A program made the position numbers and the translations under genes. Under the pieces are notes generated by a model. The model worked only from the letters and a program-made list of their open reading frames with translations. It had not been told where the DNA came from and ran no database searches. A stretch of DNA of 36,951 nt from Myxococcota bacterium (GTDB lineage Bacteria; Myxococcota_A; Polyangia; JAAYKL01). Shown here piece after piece: positions 17,844 through 26,637 of the stretch. The stretch is taken from NCBI GenBank assembly GCA_028278265.1, contig JANQET010000370.1, positions 1-36,951 of the forward strand, read 5' to 3'. Position 1 is the first letter of the stretch, and every line of letters starts with the position of its first letter.

Positions 17844-18250
17844 TATTTTTTCTCCGGTGTATTCTCAAATTTGTTAACTTGGGATTTGAGTACGCGAACG
17901 CGCACTTTTTCCGATACCTCAACCGTCAGCGTACCGTCGGCGATCCCGGTGATTCGCCCAATCAGGCCGCCGTTGGTCACAATCTGGTCGCCCTTTTTAA
18001 GCTCGCTGATCATTTTCTGGTGTTCTTTGGCTTTCTTTTGCTGGGGTCGAATCAGCAGAAAGTAGAAGACCACAAAAATCCCCGCCATGAATATCAGGGT
18101 CGTGTAGTTGCCGCCGCAGGGTCCGGCGGGGGGTGCCCCACCCGGTCCGCCTCCCGGCGGTGCTACTCCCTCGGTGGCTTGTTCACTTCCCTGGGGGGAA
18201 GATCCCGTCATCTGAGCAAAATTGAATATCGTCGTTTGAGTGGCGGACAT
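17843..18250 (-). CDS. yajC: Preprotein translocase subunit YajC
   Basis: 135 residues from the ATG at 18250, where AAGGAGGAGG is ideally placed; the frame extends to 18271 without one. An unusually long Gly/Pro-rich N-terminal segment (VAPPGGGPGGAPPAGPCGG) precedes the single TM helix (TTLIFMAGIFVVFYFLLI) and the family signature RPQQKKAKEHQKMISELKKG. The ending GDQIVTNGGLIGRITGI is also typical. YajC belongs to the SecDF-YajC complex. First gene of the operon; a candidate promoter is at 18310-18338. Confidence 0.95.
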   Translation of the reverse strand: MSATQTTIFNFAQMTGSSPQGSEQATEGVAPPGGGPGGAPPAGPCGGNYTTLIFMAGIFVVFYFLLIRPQQKKAKEHQKMISELKKGDQIVTNGGLIGRITGIADGTLTVEVSEKVRVRVLKSQVNKFENTPEKK

Positions 18251-18309
18251 ATACGCCTCCTCCTTGCACAAAAATCGTTACATCGGTTCAACGCGCAAAA
18301 AGCCGCCCA

Positions 18310-18338
18310 CTACTATCAAATGGCCGATCACCGGTCAA
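18310..18338 (-). promoter_or_regulatory. Candidate promoter of the yajC-secD-secF-recJ operon
   Basis: On the minus strand TTGACC (18338-18333), 17-nt spacer, TAGTAG (18315-18310). The -35 is good and the -10 weak. It would give a leader of about 50 nt to the yajC ATG. The surrounding 18251-18458 holds no gene, and I see no clear terminator for the gene ending at 18459. Confidence 0.35.
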
Positions 18339-18458
18339 GTTGTATGAAGTCAATTTAAAGGGCGCGGTGGGTCAATCTGCAGTAACTATACGAAAATAAT
18401 CAGTTTATTGTATTTTTTGATATCATGCAGCAGGGATTTTGTCGGAGCGGATAGGGGA

Positions 18459-19334
18459 CTATAGGACGGCATTGATCGCCGAAGAGGATGGGGTGTCGGA
18501 CAGTCCCTTGGTATATCCGGTTATCCTCGCCTTTTTGGCGATGAGCGTGTAGTGCTCGACAGTGTTTTTTCGGGATGGGGACTCGACAGGATTGGACGGC
18601 CCCAATGGGCTATCGGGATTGGCGTCAGGTCGCTCCTGGGATGGATTCATCCCGGCGACGGAGCGTTTTTCCACCGCTGCGGCGGATTGGCTCTCCACTG
18701 TTGCGGTGGACTGTTTTCCCGCTGTTTCGGCGGCTTGTTCTTCCTGCTCGGCGACCTCTTCGGAGGCCTGCTCCAACTCGCGATTGAACTCCTGCTCAAT
18801 CGCTTTACGGGCCTGGGCTTCCATCGCACTGGCGCGAGCGGCGACCGCCCGATCCTGGGGGGATGGATTGGCCGGGGCCAGAGCGGCCCAACGAACGGCC
18901 TGAGCCTTTTGCAGCGTGGCCTCGGGGGATGGCTCCTTGGACATATCGATCGACACCTCACCCCCCACCGCATACATCTTGCCGTCAGGCCCTTTTTCAA
19001 AACTGAACGTCGCACCGCCCCGGACATGCCCCCCCCCGGCGGCCATGTGGGCCCGTTCGTGTGCTCTCACCTCTTGATCCCGACGCTTGAGATCGGCGAT
19101 CTCTCGAGATTCCTCAGGGGTGACCTGCTCTTTTTCTGCTTTGGTTTCAGTCGACTCCACGGCCCGCGCCCTGGCCTCAGGGGAGAGCTCAATCGGATCG
19201 GCCGCCCCGTCCGAGCGAGAAGCTGCCGAGTTTTCAGCAGATTCCGGCTCGAATTGGGAACCCGCCTCTGTTTGACTGAACGAAGCGAATGAAGGGGAGA
19301 CAGGGCTGCCTGCGCTGGAGGTTTTGGCGAGCAT
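18459..19334 (-). CDS. SprA-related putative metalloprotease (CJM1_0395-like)
   Basis: 291 residues. The centre matches the SprA-related/CJM1_0395 putative metalloprotease family: LKRRDQEVRAHERAHMAAGG with the zinc-type HExxH as HERAH (92-96), then GGATFSFEKGPDGKMYAVGG and EVSIDMSKEPSPEATLQKAQ. The flanks are low-complexity and disordered; residues 1-75 are Ser/Glu/Ala-rich and about 180-255 is a Glu/Ala/Gln-rich probable coiled coil. No signal peptide is visible. Substrate and proteolysis are not established for the family. It starts 5 nt after the upstream 128-residue gene but has no clear ribosome site, so translation may be coupled. Confidence 0.82.
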   Translation of the reverse strand: MLAKTSSAGSPVSPSFASFSQTEAGSQFEPESAENSAASRSDGAADPIELSPEARARAVESTETKAEKEQVTPEESREIADLKRRDQEVRAHERAHMAAGGGHVRGGATFSFEKGPDGKMYAVGGEVSIDMSKEPSPEATLQKAQAVRWAALAPANPSPQDRAVAARASAMEAQARKAIEQEFNRELEQASEEVAEQEEQAAETAGKQSTATVESQSAAAVEKRSVAGMNPSQERPDANPDSPLGPSNPVESPSRKNTVEHYTLIAKKARITGYTKGLSDTPSSSAINAVL

Positions 19335-19339
19335 TGAGA

Positions 19340-19726
19340 TTAGGAGTCGAGCAGCACCGGTGGCCGCATCACAACTTCGTTGTCCTCGACCACGTTGGGA
19401 AAAATCTTGGAAATAATCTGAATCGTGCGCAGATTGTTCTCATCCTCCTGATTCATAAAGCTCCAAGCCTGACCATCAAAAATAAGCACCAGGGGCTCGC
19501 TGGGGCGCATCTCGGTAGTATCGTGATCCCGAATCGTTCCCCAATAAGCCGAAGGACGCAGCTCCTCCTCGCTGGGCGCATTCGGCAGGCTATCCTTGTT
19601 CGATGAAATATTCACATTGGGTAGCGGCGGCACAGACAGGCTGCACAATCTCCTGGTGACAGTTTTTTCGCGAATCCCCATTTTTCTCAACACCCCCTTG
19701 TCTCTCCAATTATAGAAATATTGCAT
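19340..19726 (-). CDS. Hypothetical protein upstream of the SprA-related gene
   Basis: 128 residues from 19726; an internal ATG at 19681 would give about 113 residues and neither start has a strong ribosome site. No signal peptide, TM helix or known motif is evident. The sequence is Pro/Asn/Glu-rich in the middle (LPNVNISSNKDSLPNAPSEE) with a more structured C-terminal half (EPLVLIFDGQAWSFMNQEDE ... IIPKIFPNVVEDN-like). The 5-nt gap to the SprA-related gene argues for a shared transcript and possibly a joint role. Real-gene status rests on this spacing and on coding-like composition. Confidence 0.55.
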   Translation of the reverse strand: MQYFYNWRDKGVLRKMGIREKTVTRRLCSLSVPPLPNVNISSNKDSLPNAPSEEELRPSAYWGTIRDHDTTEMRPSEPLVLIFDGQAWSFMNQEDENNLRTIQIISKIFPNVVEDNEVVMRPPVLLDS

Positions 19727-19835
19727 TTTCTGTACCGGTCGTCGTCAAACCCTTTTCCCCAGTTGTTTTTGATTTATTTCAACTGGTTATCAGTATCGAA
19801 AAACGTTGAAATGGGGTAAACAGAACCACAGTCTG

Positions 19836-19883
19836 GGGTCATTGATACTCCCTTTTTTGACCTCATCGGGTCGTCAATGACCC
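19836..19883. promoter_or_regulatory. Inverted repeat GGGTCATTGA/TCAATGACCC in a divergent intergenic region
   Basis: Perfect 10-bp arms at 19836-19845 and 19874-19883, separated by 28 nt. The spacer holds two more half-sites, TTGACC and GGGTC, around TCATC. The element ends 24 nt before the glycosyltransferase ATG, between divergently transcribed genes (19726 minus, 19908 plus). An operator for a dimeric regulator fits best; a 5'-leader hairpin is an alternative. Confidence 0.45.
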
Positions 19884-19907
19884 ACGGAAACACCGGGAGC
19901 TGTACTG

Positions 19908-21014
19908 ATGAAAAAGCTGGCCTTCGTGTCAACTTACCCCCCGTTCAAATGCGCCATCGGGATCTATAAAAAACACCTCGTCGAAGCGATTGCCGAGCAG
20001 ACGAACAGCGAAATCCTGGTGGTAACCGAGGGCGGGGCCGGGCAGCGGGATCGGATCACCGCCATCGACACCTACTCTCGAAGGGGGGATTTCCACACCC
20101 CGATCGTCGAACAGATAGAACAGTTTGCGCCGGATGTGGTTCATTTCCAACACGCACCGGACATGTTTCCCCAGGACAGGATGTTTCTCGAGACTGTCGC
20201 CGCGCTGGCCCAGAACGGGGCCGGGATATTCATCACCCTGCACACGGTCTACGACGACGCCCGATGGCTCGCCTTTTATCGTCAATTGAGCGACCACGCA
20301 TCGTTCATCGTGCACAACGAACTGTGTCGCCAGACGTTGTTGAAAGCAGTTTCCAACGCGGCGTCGGTGATCGTCATTCCCCACGGCACGACCGCGCTGA
20401 CCCTGCCCGAGCAAGGGGAGGCCAAGGCCAAATTCGGCATTGCCGAGGATCAATTCGTATTTCTGTTTTTTGGCGCGATTCACGTGATGAAGAATCTGCA
20501 CACCATCGTCTTGGCGTACAATGACCTCCAACGCCACCACCGCGATGGGATCCTCGTCGTGGCCGGCCGACCCTGGCGGGATCGGTTCTACAACAAAATC
20601 TACGTCGCCGCGTGCAAAGCTCTGAGCCGCCGGCGAGCCGAATTTCGCTGGGATTGCCACTACATCGCGGATGAGGATGTGCCCTACTATTTTGCCGCAG
20701 CGAATGCGATCCTGTTGCCCTACTGGCAAAAATACCACTCCTCGAGCGGGGTGATGCACATGGCGATGGCCGCGCGCAAGCCGGTCATCTGTTCGGACAG
20801 TCCGAAATTCGAAGAGATCAAGACCCACCTGGGCCCTGACAGCGACATTTTTGTCCCCACCCTCAAGCGAGCGGCCTGGACCCGCGAAATGGCCCGCATG
20901 ATCGATGATTCATCGTTGCGGGAACGGGTCGCCGCCGCCCTGTACGCGTATGGCGAGGAGACCTCCTGGGAAATAGTGGCCCGTGCCCATCTGCGGGCAT
21001 ACGCGTCGGCTTGA
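19908..21014 (+). CDS. GT4-like (GT-B fold) glycosyltransferase
   Basis: 368 residues with GGGAG 8 nt before the ATG. The N-terminus KLAFVSTYPPFKCAIGIYKKHL is the classic acceptor-side start of GT4 enzymes. VVHFQHAPDMFP and the C-terminal Rossmann half (VFLFFGAIHVMKNLHTIVLA, then YHSSSGVMHMAMAARKPVICSD) carry the usual donor-sugar features. No TM helix is seen, so the enzyme is likely cytoplasmic or peripheral. It faces two membrane sulfatase-superfamily genes and a flippase-like gene, suggesting an envelope glycan or glycolipid pathway. Donor and acceptor cannot be read from sequence. Confidence 0.87.
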   Translation: MKKLAFVSTYPPFKCAIGIYKKHLVEAIAEQTNSEILVVTEGGAGQRDRITAIDTYSRRGDFHTPIVEQIEQFAPDVVHFQHAPDMFPQDRMFLETVAALAQNGAGIFITLHTVYDDARWLAFYRQLSDHASFIVHNELCRQTLLKAVSNAASVIVIPHGTTALTLPEQGEAKAKFGIAEDQFVFLFFGAIHVMKNLHTIVLAYNDLQRHHRDGILVVAGRPWRDRFYNKIYVAACKALSRRRAEFRWDCHYIADEDVPYYFAAANAILLPYWQKYHSSSGVMHMAMAARKPVICSDSPKFEEIKTHLGPDSDIFVPTLKRAAWTREMARMIDDSSLRERVAAALYAYGEETSWEIVARAHLRAYASA

Positions 21015-21039
21015 GGCGGTGAGGAGCTAACGCTAACGG

Positions 21040-23004
21040 TTACCGGGCCCGGCAAGGGCTGTGGGCCAGGATCTCGGCATAGTGTTCGATGAGGTTCTCC
21101 GAGTAGTCGCGCCAATCTCCCAGACGACCCCGGTACTGCTCCGCCAGCGCCGGGTGTTGGGCCACCAGGTTATGTCGCTCCAGATGATCCGCATCCAGGT
21201 CGAACAGGTATTCGGCGCTGTCCTCTTCGAGAATGTACTTCCACCGACCGTCGACCAACCCCCGCTGACCCCCCGGGGGCCGCCCGGCGAAAAAGACGAG
21301 CCGCTGCTCACTGGAGATCACCAGGTTTCGCCCCTTCATCGTACAGGGTACCTCAATCCCGAGCAGTCCGAGAATGGTCGGTGCGATATCGATGTGAGAG
21401 GTGGGCAGGGTCAGCGTCCCGGACACTTCGGCCAATTGGGGTCCAAAGGCCACGGCAGGCACGTGAATCACCTCCTGGTAGACCTTGGGTCCGTGGGAAA
21501 TGCTGCCCGGGTGCTGTGAAAATCCCTCCCCGTGATCGGCAAAGGCGACGATCAGCGTGTTGTCGAGTTGTCCGTTTTCGGCCAACCCTTCGGCCAGTTC
21601 GCGAATGCGATCGTCGATATAGCCCAGGGCCCGTTTGTACTGTTCAAAATCATCACCCAACGGATTGTCCACGTGCTCCTGACAGGCGTTGTAGGGGTGA
21701 TGGGCGGTGATCATTTCGTAAAACACGAAAAACGGGTGATCCCCGTTGCGGCGAGCGAAATCGAGGATGTTCTTCACCGCGATGCGCTCGTCCAAGCCCC
21801 AGGAATCGCCCCAGACGGTTTCCTTACCGGGCATGTTGCGCATGTCGAGCATCAGGTTGAACTTGCGGTGGTTGAAGAAGCGCTTCTTGCGATCGTAGGC
21901 CAGATCGGCGCTGGTGATCAGCGCGGTGTTGTACCCGTGAGCGTGCAGGGTTTCACTGAGGCTGACACAGGGAATGGCCGGGTTGATCGTCGTGATTGGC
22001 TGGTAATAGGGATAGGGCAGCTCCGAACAGAACACCGAGAAGAACGCCTTCATCGTCTGCGGCCAAACCGAATAATGGGAGGCCAGGTAGACGCCCCCCT
22101 CGCTCTGGCCGATGCCGCTGAGAAACGGCATCCGTTGGGGATCTTCCTCAATGTAGATATTGCCGATCGACTCAAGAGAGATCAAAATGACATTGGTCTT
22201 CTTGGGGGCGGCCCGGCGCAGGGGGTTGTCCACCGGTTCGGCGCGAGGGGTGATCATGGGGTGATCGAAGCGGAACCCCCCTTCTGCCGACGGCTTGTTC
22301 CCGGCCCAGGTGTGGGTGAACAACGGTTTGGTATACGACCAGACCAGGGCCACCCCGGCGCTCTTTTCCAACCCGTAGGTGTGCACCCGGATACCCCACA
22401 GATGGCCGTTGATCAACCAGGGCAGCAGGAAGACGGTGACCATCATCTCGAGGGCCAGACAACCGACCACAATCTTGGCGGTGCGCCGGGATACCCTTTC
22501 GGCTAGCCACGGAAGACGTAAAAATGCGGCAATCGCCAGCCCGACGGCCACGACGAATACCGTGATTTGAAAGGGGCCCAGATAGTGCTGAATGGAGGAC
22601 CACAAGGCGGACTGACCCGCTGCCGCCTGGGAGAGGGAATCGAACTGGGCCAGGTCGAGCACCGCCTTGTTGAGCGGGCCCCCGAGGTAGATATTGACGA
22701 AAAAGCTCACCGCCACGAAGAGCGCGTGGGCCCCCTGCCCGAAGAGGGAGACCAACAGCGTGGCCCGAGGGATATCACGGCGCACAAACGGCAGACAGAG
22801 CACCACCATCAGCACCGCGAAAACCGCCGCCCCGAGCACATCCCGACCCAACAACAGCAACGCTTTGGAAGCGAGGTTCCAGCCGGAGACATACCCCTCG
22901 GTGCCGAGCGTATTGTTGACAAACAAGCCCAATTTGAACAGCAACAGGATGAGCAGCGCCACGAAGAAGTGGCGTGCGAACAGCTGGGTGATCTGTCGTT
23001 TCAT
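21040..23004 (-). CDS. LTA-synthase-like sulfatase-superfamily membrane enzyme (copy 1)
   Basis: 654 residues from the ATG at 23004, which overlaps the upstream gene's stop as ATGA; the frame extends to 23091 but that part overlaps the other gene. About five TM helices lie in the first 210 residues, followed by an extracytoplasmic alkaline-phosphatase/sulfatase-fold domain. Motifs are VILISLESIGNIYIEED, a probable nucleophilic Thr in SVWPQTMKAFFSVFCSELP, and the metal site FADHGEGFSQHPGS. The CxPxR motif of formylglycine sulfatases is absent, so transfer of a phospho-group (phosphoglycerol or phosphoethanolamine) or hydrolysis is likelier than sulfate ester cleavage. It is a clear paralogue of the next gene. 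Confidence 0.87.
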   Translation of the reverse strand: MKRQITQLFARHFFVALLILLLFKLGLFVNNTLGTEGYVSGWNLASKALLLLGRDVLGAAVFAVLMVVLCLPFVRRDIPRATLLVSLFGQGAHALFVAVSFFVNIYLGGPLNKAVLDLAQFDSLSQAAAGQSALWSSIQHYLGPFQITVFVVAVGLAIAAFLRLPWLAERVSRRTAKIVVGCLALEMMVTVFLLPWLINGHLWGIRVHTYGLEKSAGVALVWSYTKPLFTHTWAGNKPSAEGGFRFDHPMITPRAEPVDNPLRRAAPKKTNVILISLESIGNIYIEEDPQRMPFLSGIGQSEGGVYLASHYSVWPQTMKAFFSVFCSELPYPYYQPITTINPAIPCVSLSETLHAHGYNTALITSADLAYDRKKRFFNHRKFNLMLDMRNMPGKETVWGDSWGLDERIAVKNILDFARRNGDHPFFVFYEMITAHHPYNACQEHVDNPLGDDFEQYKRALGYIDDRIRELAEGLAENGQLDNTLIVAFADHGEGFSQHPGSISHGPKVYQEVIHVPAVAFGPQLAEVSGTLTLPTSHIDIAPTILGLLGIEVPCTMKGRNLVISSEQRLVFFAGRPPGGQRGLVDGRWKYILEEDSAEYLFDLDADHLERHNLVAQHPALAEQYRGRLGDWRDYSENLIEHYAEILAHSPCRAR

Positions 23005-24971
23005 TTGCGCCTTACCCCGGCGGTGCGGCATGGGTGCTGGCTGAGAATGTCGGCGTAGTTTTCGATGAGATTGGTGGAGAAGGCGGACCACTGATCCAGC
23101 TTGCGCTTGTAAAAGGATACCCGGTCTGGATGGTGCTGTGCCAGGTTGTCGGTTTCCGCGGGATCCCTCGCCAGATCGAATAGCATCTCAATTTGCTTGT
23201 CTTCCCAAATAAACTTCCAGTGATCGTCGGCCACGCCCAACTGCCATTTGGGCGGGCGACCCCCAAATAGCGCGATTCGGTGGTCATTGTCCACCGCGAG
23301 GTTGCGCCCCTTCATGGTGCAGGGTACCGCGATATTGAGCAGGCCCAACACGGTGGGGGCGATATCGATGAGGGAGGTCACCATCGTCGATCGCCCCGGT
23401 ATAGATCCCAGTTGTGGTCCCAAGACGAGCAGCGGGACCTTGATCACCGGTTGCCACACATTTCGTCCCACGTAGCGCCCGTGCCCGTCCCCGTGATCCG
23501 AAAAGATCACCACCAGGGTCCGCTCCAGCTCGCCGATTTTTTCCAGACCGGTGATCAGCTGTTCGAGCCGTCGATCGACGAAGCCCAGGGCCCGGTAGTA
23601 CCGCTGCTCCCGATCGGCGATGGGGTTTTCCTCGTGTTCTGCACAGCAGTTGAAGGGATGGTGACCGGCGGCCATGCCGTAAAAAATGAAAAATGGATCG
23701 GCGCGTCGCTCGGCGATCTGCTCCAGCACCTTGGCTGCCACCACTCGGTCGTCCATGCCCCAGGAGCTGGTCCACGACCGATCGACATCGGGCATGTTCC
23801 GCATGTCCCAAATCAGGTCGAAGTTGCGGTGCCGATAGAAGTTCATCAACCGGTCGTAGGCCAGACTCTGGCTGGTGATCAGCGCAGTGTGATACCCCGC
23901 CCGGTTCAGCGCTTCGGGCAGGCTGACGCAGGGTATGCTGGCATTGACGAACGACTCGGCTTTGTATGTCGGGTAGGGCAGCTCCGAACACAACACGCTG
24001 AAAAACGCCTTTGAGGTCAACGACCAGGTGGAATAAGTGTTGTCAAAAACGTGCGCTCCGGGCCGCCCGCCGAGCTGCCGCAGAAACGGCATCGGTGTCC
24101 GCTCTCCTTCGAGATAGGGCGCCCCCACCGATTCCATCGCCACGACCAACAAATTGGTCCGTTGGGGCACGGCGTGGTGCAGGGGCGGCGTGGTCGAGCC
24201 CGGCGGTGTGTGTCCCTCGAATTGAAAGCGGAACTCATCGGTGATCAACCCCTGATCGATCTGCCATTTTTTCTGCACGGTTTTGAGATAGGACCATCCG
24301 AGCTCCACCAGGACGCTCTTCTCCAGGCCGTAAGTCGCGATGCGAATCCCCCCCACCTCACCACTCATCAGGAACGGCAACACCGCGATGGTGAAGAGAG
24401 ACGCCACGGCCGAGACGATGCCGGCGATCCTCAGACCTACGACCGAGCACCGGCGAAAAAGGCGCGGGGCCGAGAGAAATCCCGCCATCACCGCCAGCTG
24501 AACGAGTATCAGAAAACCGATGTTCACCGCTGTACAGTAGTCGGCCAGGGAGCCGGCCAGGGCGCTGAGGCCGAGATCGTCGGCAGTGGTCCGATCCAGG
24601 AACAGCAGATCAAGAGCCGATTTGTTCAACGGTCCCCCCAGGTGAACCACGCTGAAGAAACTGACCGTAGCGAGCAGGCCGTGAATCGCTTGCAGAACAA
24701 TACAGAGCACGGCGGGGAGGCGCGAACGACGCAGCACGGGGAGGCAGACCCCGGTCACCACAACGCCGAACAGGACCGCCCCGAAGACATCCGAACCGAT
24801 GAACAGCAACAGCTTCGGGGCGAGGGTGTAGGCCGGTTCGTACCCGCGAACGTCGCTGGCAAATATGTTGTAACCCACGGCAACGATTTTGATCAGCGCC
24901 AACCCGGCAAAGGCCGCCGTGCAATTGCGGAGCAACAGATCGAAGGCGCGGTTTTTCCATTCGGTGTTCAA
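23001..24971 (-). CDS. LTA-synthase-like sulfatase-superfamily membrane enzyme (copy 2)
   Basis: About 656 residues if it starts at the TTG at 24971. The frame stays open to an ATG at 25124, but that would overlap the divergent gene starting at 25084 and add about 50 residues that do not look coding, so the start is uncertain. Five N-terminal TM helices precede the catalytic domain with LLVVAMESVGAPYLEGE, the matching Thr in STWSLTSKAFFSVLCSELP, and VIFSDHGDGHG. It shares block after block with copy 1 (ATYGLEKS vs HTYGLEKS, YDR...WDMRNMP, PCTMKGRNL). Copy 1 has DHGEG where this has DHGDG. The pair look like a tandem duplication that has diverged, perhaps for different acceptors. Confidence 0.85.
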   Translation of the reverse strand: MNTEWKNRAFDLLLRNCTAAFAGLALIKIVAVGYNIFASDVRGYEPAYTLAPKLLLFIGSDVFGAVLFGVVVTGVCLPVLRRSRLPAVLCIVLQAIHGLLATVSFFSVVHLGGPLNKSALDLLFLDRTTADDLGLSALAGSLADYCTAVNIGFLILVQLAVMAGFLSAPRLFRRCSVVGLRIAGIVSAVASLFTIAVLPFLMSGEVGGIRIATYGLEKSVLVELGWSYLKTVQKKWQIDQGLITDEFRFQFEGHTPPGSTTPPLHHAVPQRTNLLVVAMESVGAPYLEGERTPMPFLRQLGGRPGAHVFDNTYSTWSLTSKAFFSVLCSELPYPTYKAESFVNASIPCVSLPEALNRAGYHTALITSQSLAYDRLMNFYRHRNFDLIWDMRNMPDVDRSWTSSWGMDDRVVAAKVLEQIAERRADPFFIFYGMAAGHHPFNCCAEHEENPIADREQRYYRALGFVDRRLEQLITGLEKIGELERTLVVIFSDHGDGHGRYVGRNVWQPVIKVPLLVLGPQLGSIPGRSTMVTSLIDIAPTVLGLLNIAVPCTMKGRNLAVDNDHRIALFGGRPPKWQLGVADDHWKFIWEDKQIEMLFDLARDPAETDNLAQHHPDRVSFYKRKLDQWSAFSTNLIENYADILSQHPCRTAGVRRK

Positions 24972-25083
24972 ATTGAATTCGCTCAGTATTTTCAGCTGAT
25001 CCAGCCCGAGCGAGCCACCCAGATGCGGCCCGGCGCAGTGGGAAGAGATAGCAAAATTCAGCGAATAACGGTAAACATTTTCG

Positions 25084-26118
25084 ATGTCACCGCGGGCGAG
25101 CAAGACAAAGACAGCGCTGCGCATCGGGATCCTGATCCTGGCCTTTGCCCTGCTCTTCTACCTCCTCGACACCCTCGGTCTGGAGAACATCCTCACCTAT
25201 GGCCAGCGCCTGGGATGGCTGGGCTTCGGTCTCGTCCTGGTCTTCGGCTACCTGGAAAACCTGTTCGATTCCCTGGCCTTGCGCGAATGTGTCCACCAGC
25301 GAATTCATCCCTTCAAGGTGTTGTTCATCAACCAGGCGGGTACCGCGCTGAACATGTTTGTCCCCTTTGAAGGGGGCGAGGTGTTCAAATTCACCTTGCT
25401 GCGCAAACAGGCCGGTGGGGAAAATGCGGTGGCCGGCGTGATCTTGTGGAATTACGTGTGCAAACTGACCAAATCAATCGGGATTCTCGTCGCCGCCCTC
25501 TTGGCCTGGCTCCTGGCGCAGGATGGACAAACTGATCCGATTTACTTCCAGTTGGTGCTCTTGGCGTTGCTCTCGTTTTTGATTTACCTCGCCTTCAGAT
25601 TTTTCATCAAACACGGCACAATCGTTAAACTAGTTAATTTTATTACTAAATTTGGTCTACTAAAAAAATCGGCTGATCAGTGGGTGGCCAAAGCCAAGAC
25701 CGTTGACCGGGCGGTCAATCGGTTTCATCGAGAAACCCCCGGGGCCTACTATCGAACGGTCGCACTGCAACTGTTGGCCCGGGTCGTCAACCTGGTCACC
25801 TTGTGGTACCTGTTGGTCTTGCTGGGGGATCACTCTTTGGCGACCGCGTTGTTGGTCTATGCAGGGATCAACCTGGCCACCTTCATCACCCTCGTCTTTC
25901 CCAATCGGGTCGGCGTGGACGAAGGGGCCGGCTACCTGCTGTTTGCGTTGTTGAGTCTCGACCCCAAGCTGGGCATTATGATTCAATTCATCATCCGATT
26001 GAAGAATACCCTGATCACCGGACTGGCGCTGCCGATCGCCGTTTCGATGAGAACACCGCCGGCCGACCCGGCGAAACCCGGTTCCGTTGATCACGATTCC
26101 GTTGAGCCGTTGAATTGA
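25084..26118 (+). CDS. Lysylphosphatidylglycerol synthase TM-region/UPF0104-type membrane protein
   Basis: 344 residues with about eight TM helices and no cytoplasmic aminoacyltransferase domain, so it is not a full MprF. Family features are LNMFVPFEGGEVFKFTLLRK (the P-x-x-x-G-E segment), the C-terminal FPNRVGVDEGAGYLLFALL and an amphipathic middle. Relatives (AglD, HpnL-like, flippase domain of MprF) move or process lipid-linked material. Diverging from two LTA-synthase-like genes and near a GT4 enzyme, it may flip a lipid-linked intermediate. No good ribosome site precedes 25084, so the start is uncertain. Confidence 0.82.
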   Translation: MSPRASKTKTALRIGILILAFALLFYLLDTLGLENILTYGQRLGWLGFGLVLVFGYLENLFDSLALRECVHQRIHPFKVLFINQAGTALNMFVPFEGGEVFKFTLLRKQAGGENAVAGVILWNYVCKLTKSIGILVAALLAWLLAQDGQTDPIYFQLVLLALLSFLIYLAFRFFIKHGTIVKLVNFITKFGLLKKSADQWVAKAKTVDRAVNRFHRETPGAYYRTVALQLLARVVNLVTLWYLLVLLGDHSLATALLVYAGINLATFITLVFPNRVGVDEGAGYLLFALLSLDPKLGIMIQFIIRLKNTLITGLALPIAVSMRTPPADPAKPGSVDHDSVEPLN

Positions 26119-26166
26119 CTGGCAGCACTAACCGTCCCAAAATAAGCACTGTAAGGAGTAAAATCG

Positions 26167-26637
26167 ATGAATTTGTACCACCGAAATCGACCCTGGCTCG
26201 GGCTCTCCGCGTTGATCGTTGTGCTTCACCTGACCTCAGGGCCATCGGCCCGGGCCGGCGACCTTTCACCGGTCGGTGTTTGGGAAACGATCGATGACAA
26301 CACGAACAAGGCCAAATCCCACATCCAGATCTGGGCCCACAAAGGACACTTGTACGGCAGAGTGATCAAGCTGATCGATTCCCCTGAGCCGAATCCCCTG
26401 TGTGACGAATGCGAAGGCAAAAACCACAACAAACCCATCATCGGAATGATCATCATGTGGCAATTAAAAAAAGAGGCATCGGGCTGGTGGAAGGGGGGGC
26501 ACATCATGGATCCGGAGAACGGCAAGACCTACCGCTGCAAGGTCAGGGTGACCAATGGGGGACGAAACCTGGAGGTCCGGGGCTATATCGGCATTTCCCT
26601 GCTCGGTCGCACCCAAGTCTGGAATCGCAAGAAATAA
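26167..26637 (+). CDS. Exported DUF2147-family protein
   Basis: 156 residues with AAGGAG before the ATG. A signal peptide with cleavage after ARA at about residue 30 is followed by the DUF2147 hallmarks: SPVGVWETIDDNTNKAKSHI, IWAHKGHLYGRVIKL, CDECEGKNHNKPIIGMIIM, the GGHIMDPENGKTYRCKV segment and a closing LEVRGYIGISLLGRTQVW. It is predicted to be a small periplasmic beta-barrel (lipocalin-like). The biochemical role of DUF2147 is not known. CxxC here (CDEC) is conserved in many members. It lies 48 nt after the flippase-like gene and may be co-transcribed. Confidence 0.88.
   Translation: MNLYHRNRPWLGLSALIVVLHLTSGPSARAGDLSPVGVWETIDDNTNKAKSHIQIWAHKGHLYGRVIKLIDSPEPNPLCDECEGKNHNKPIIGMIIMWQLKKEASGWWKGGHIMDPENGKTYRCKVRVTNGGRNLEVRGYIGISLLGRTQVWNRKK

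Noticed and set aside
24972-25124. Upstream extension of sulfatase-like copy 2 to the ATG at 25124
   Set aside because: It overlaps the divergent membrane-protein gene and adds an AT-richer, non-TM segment resembling promoter DNA; kept only as a possible alternative start.
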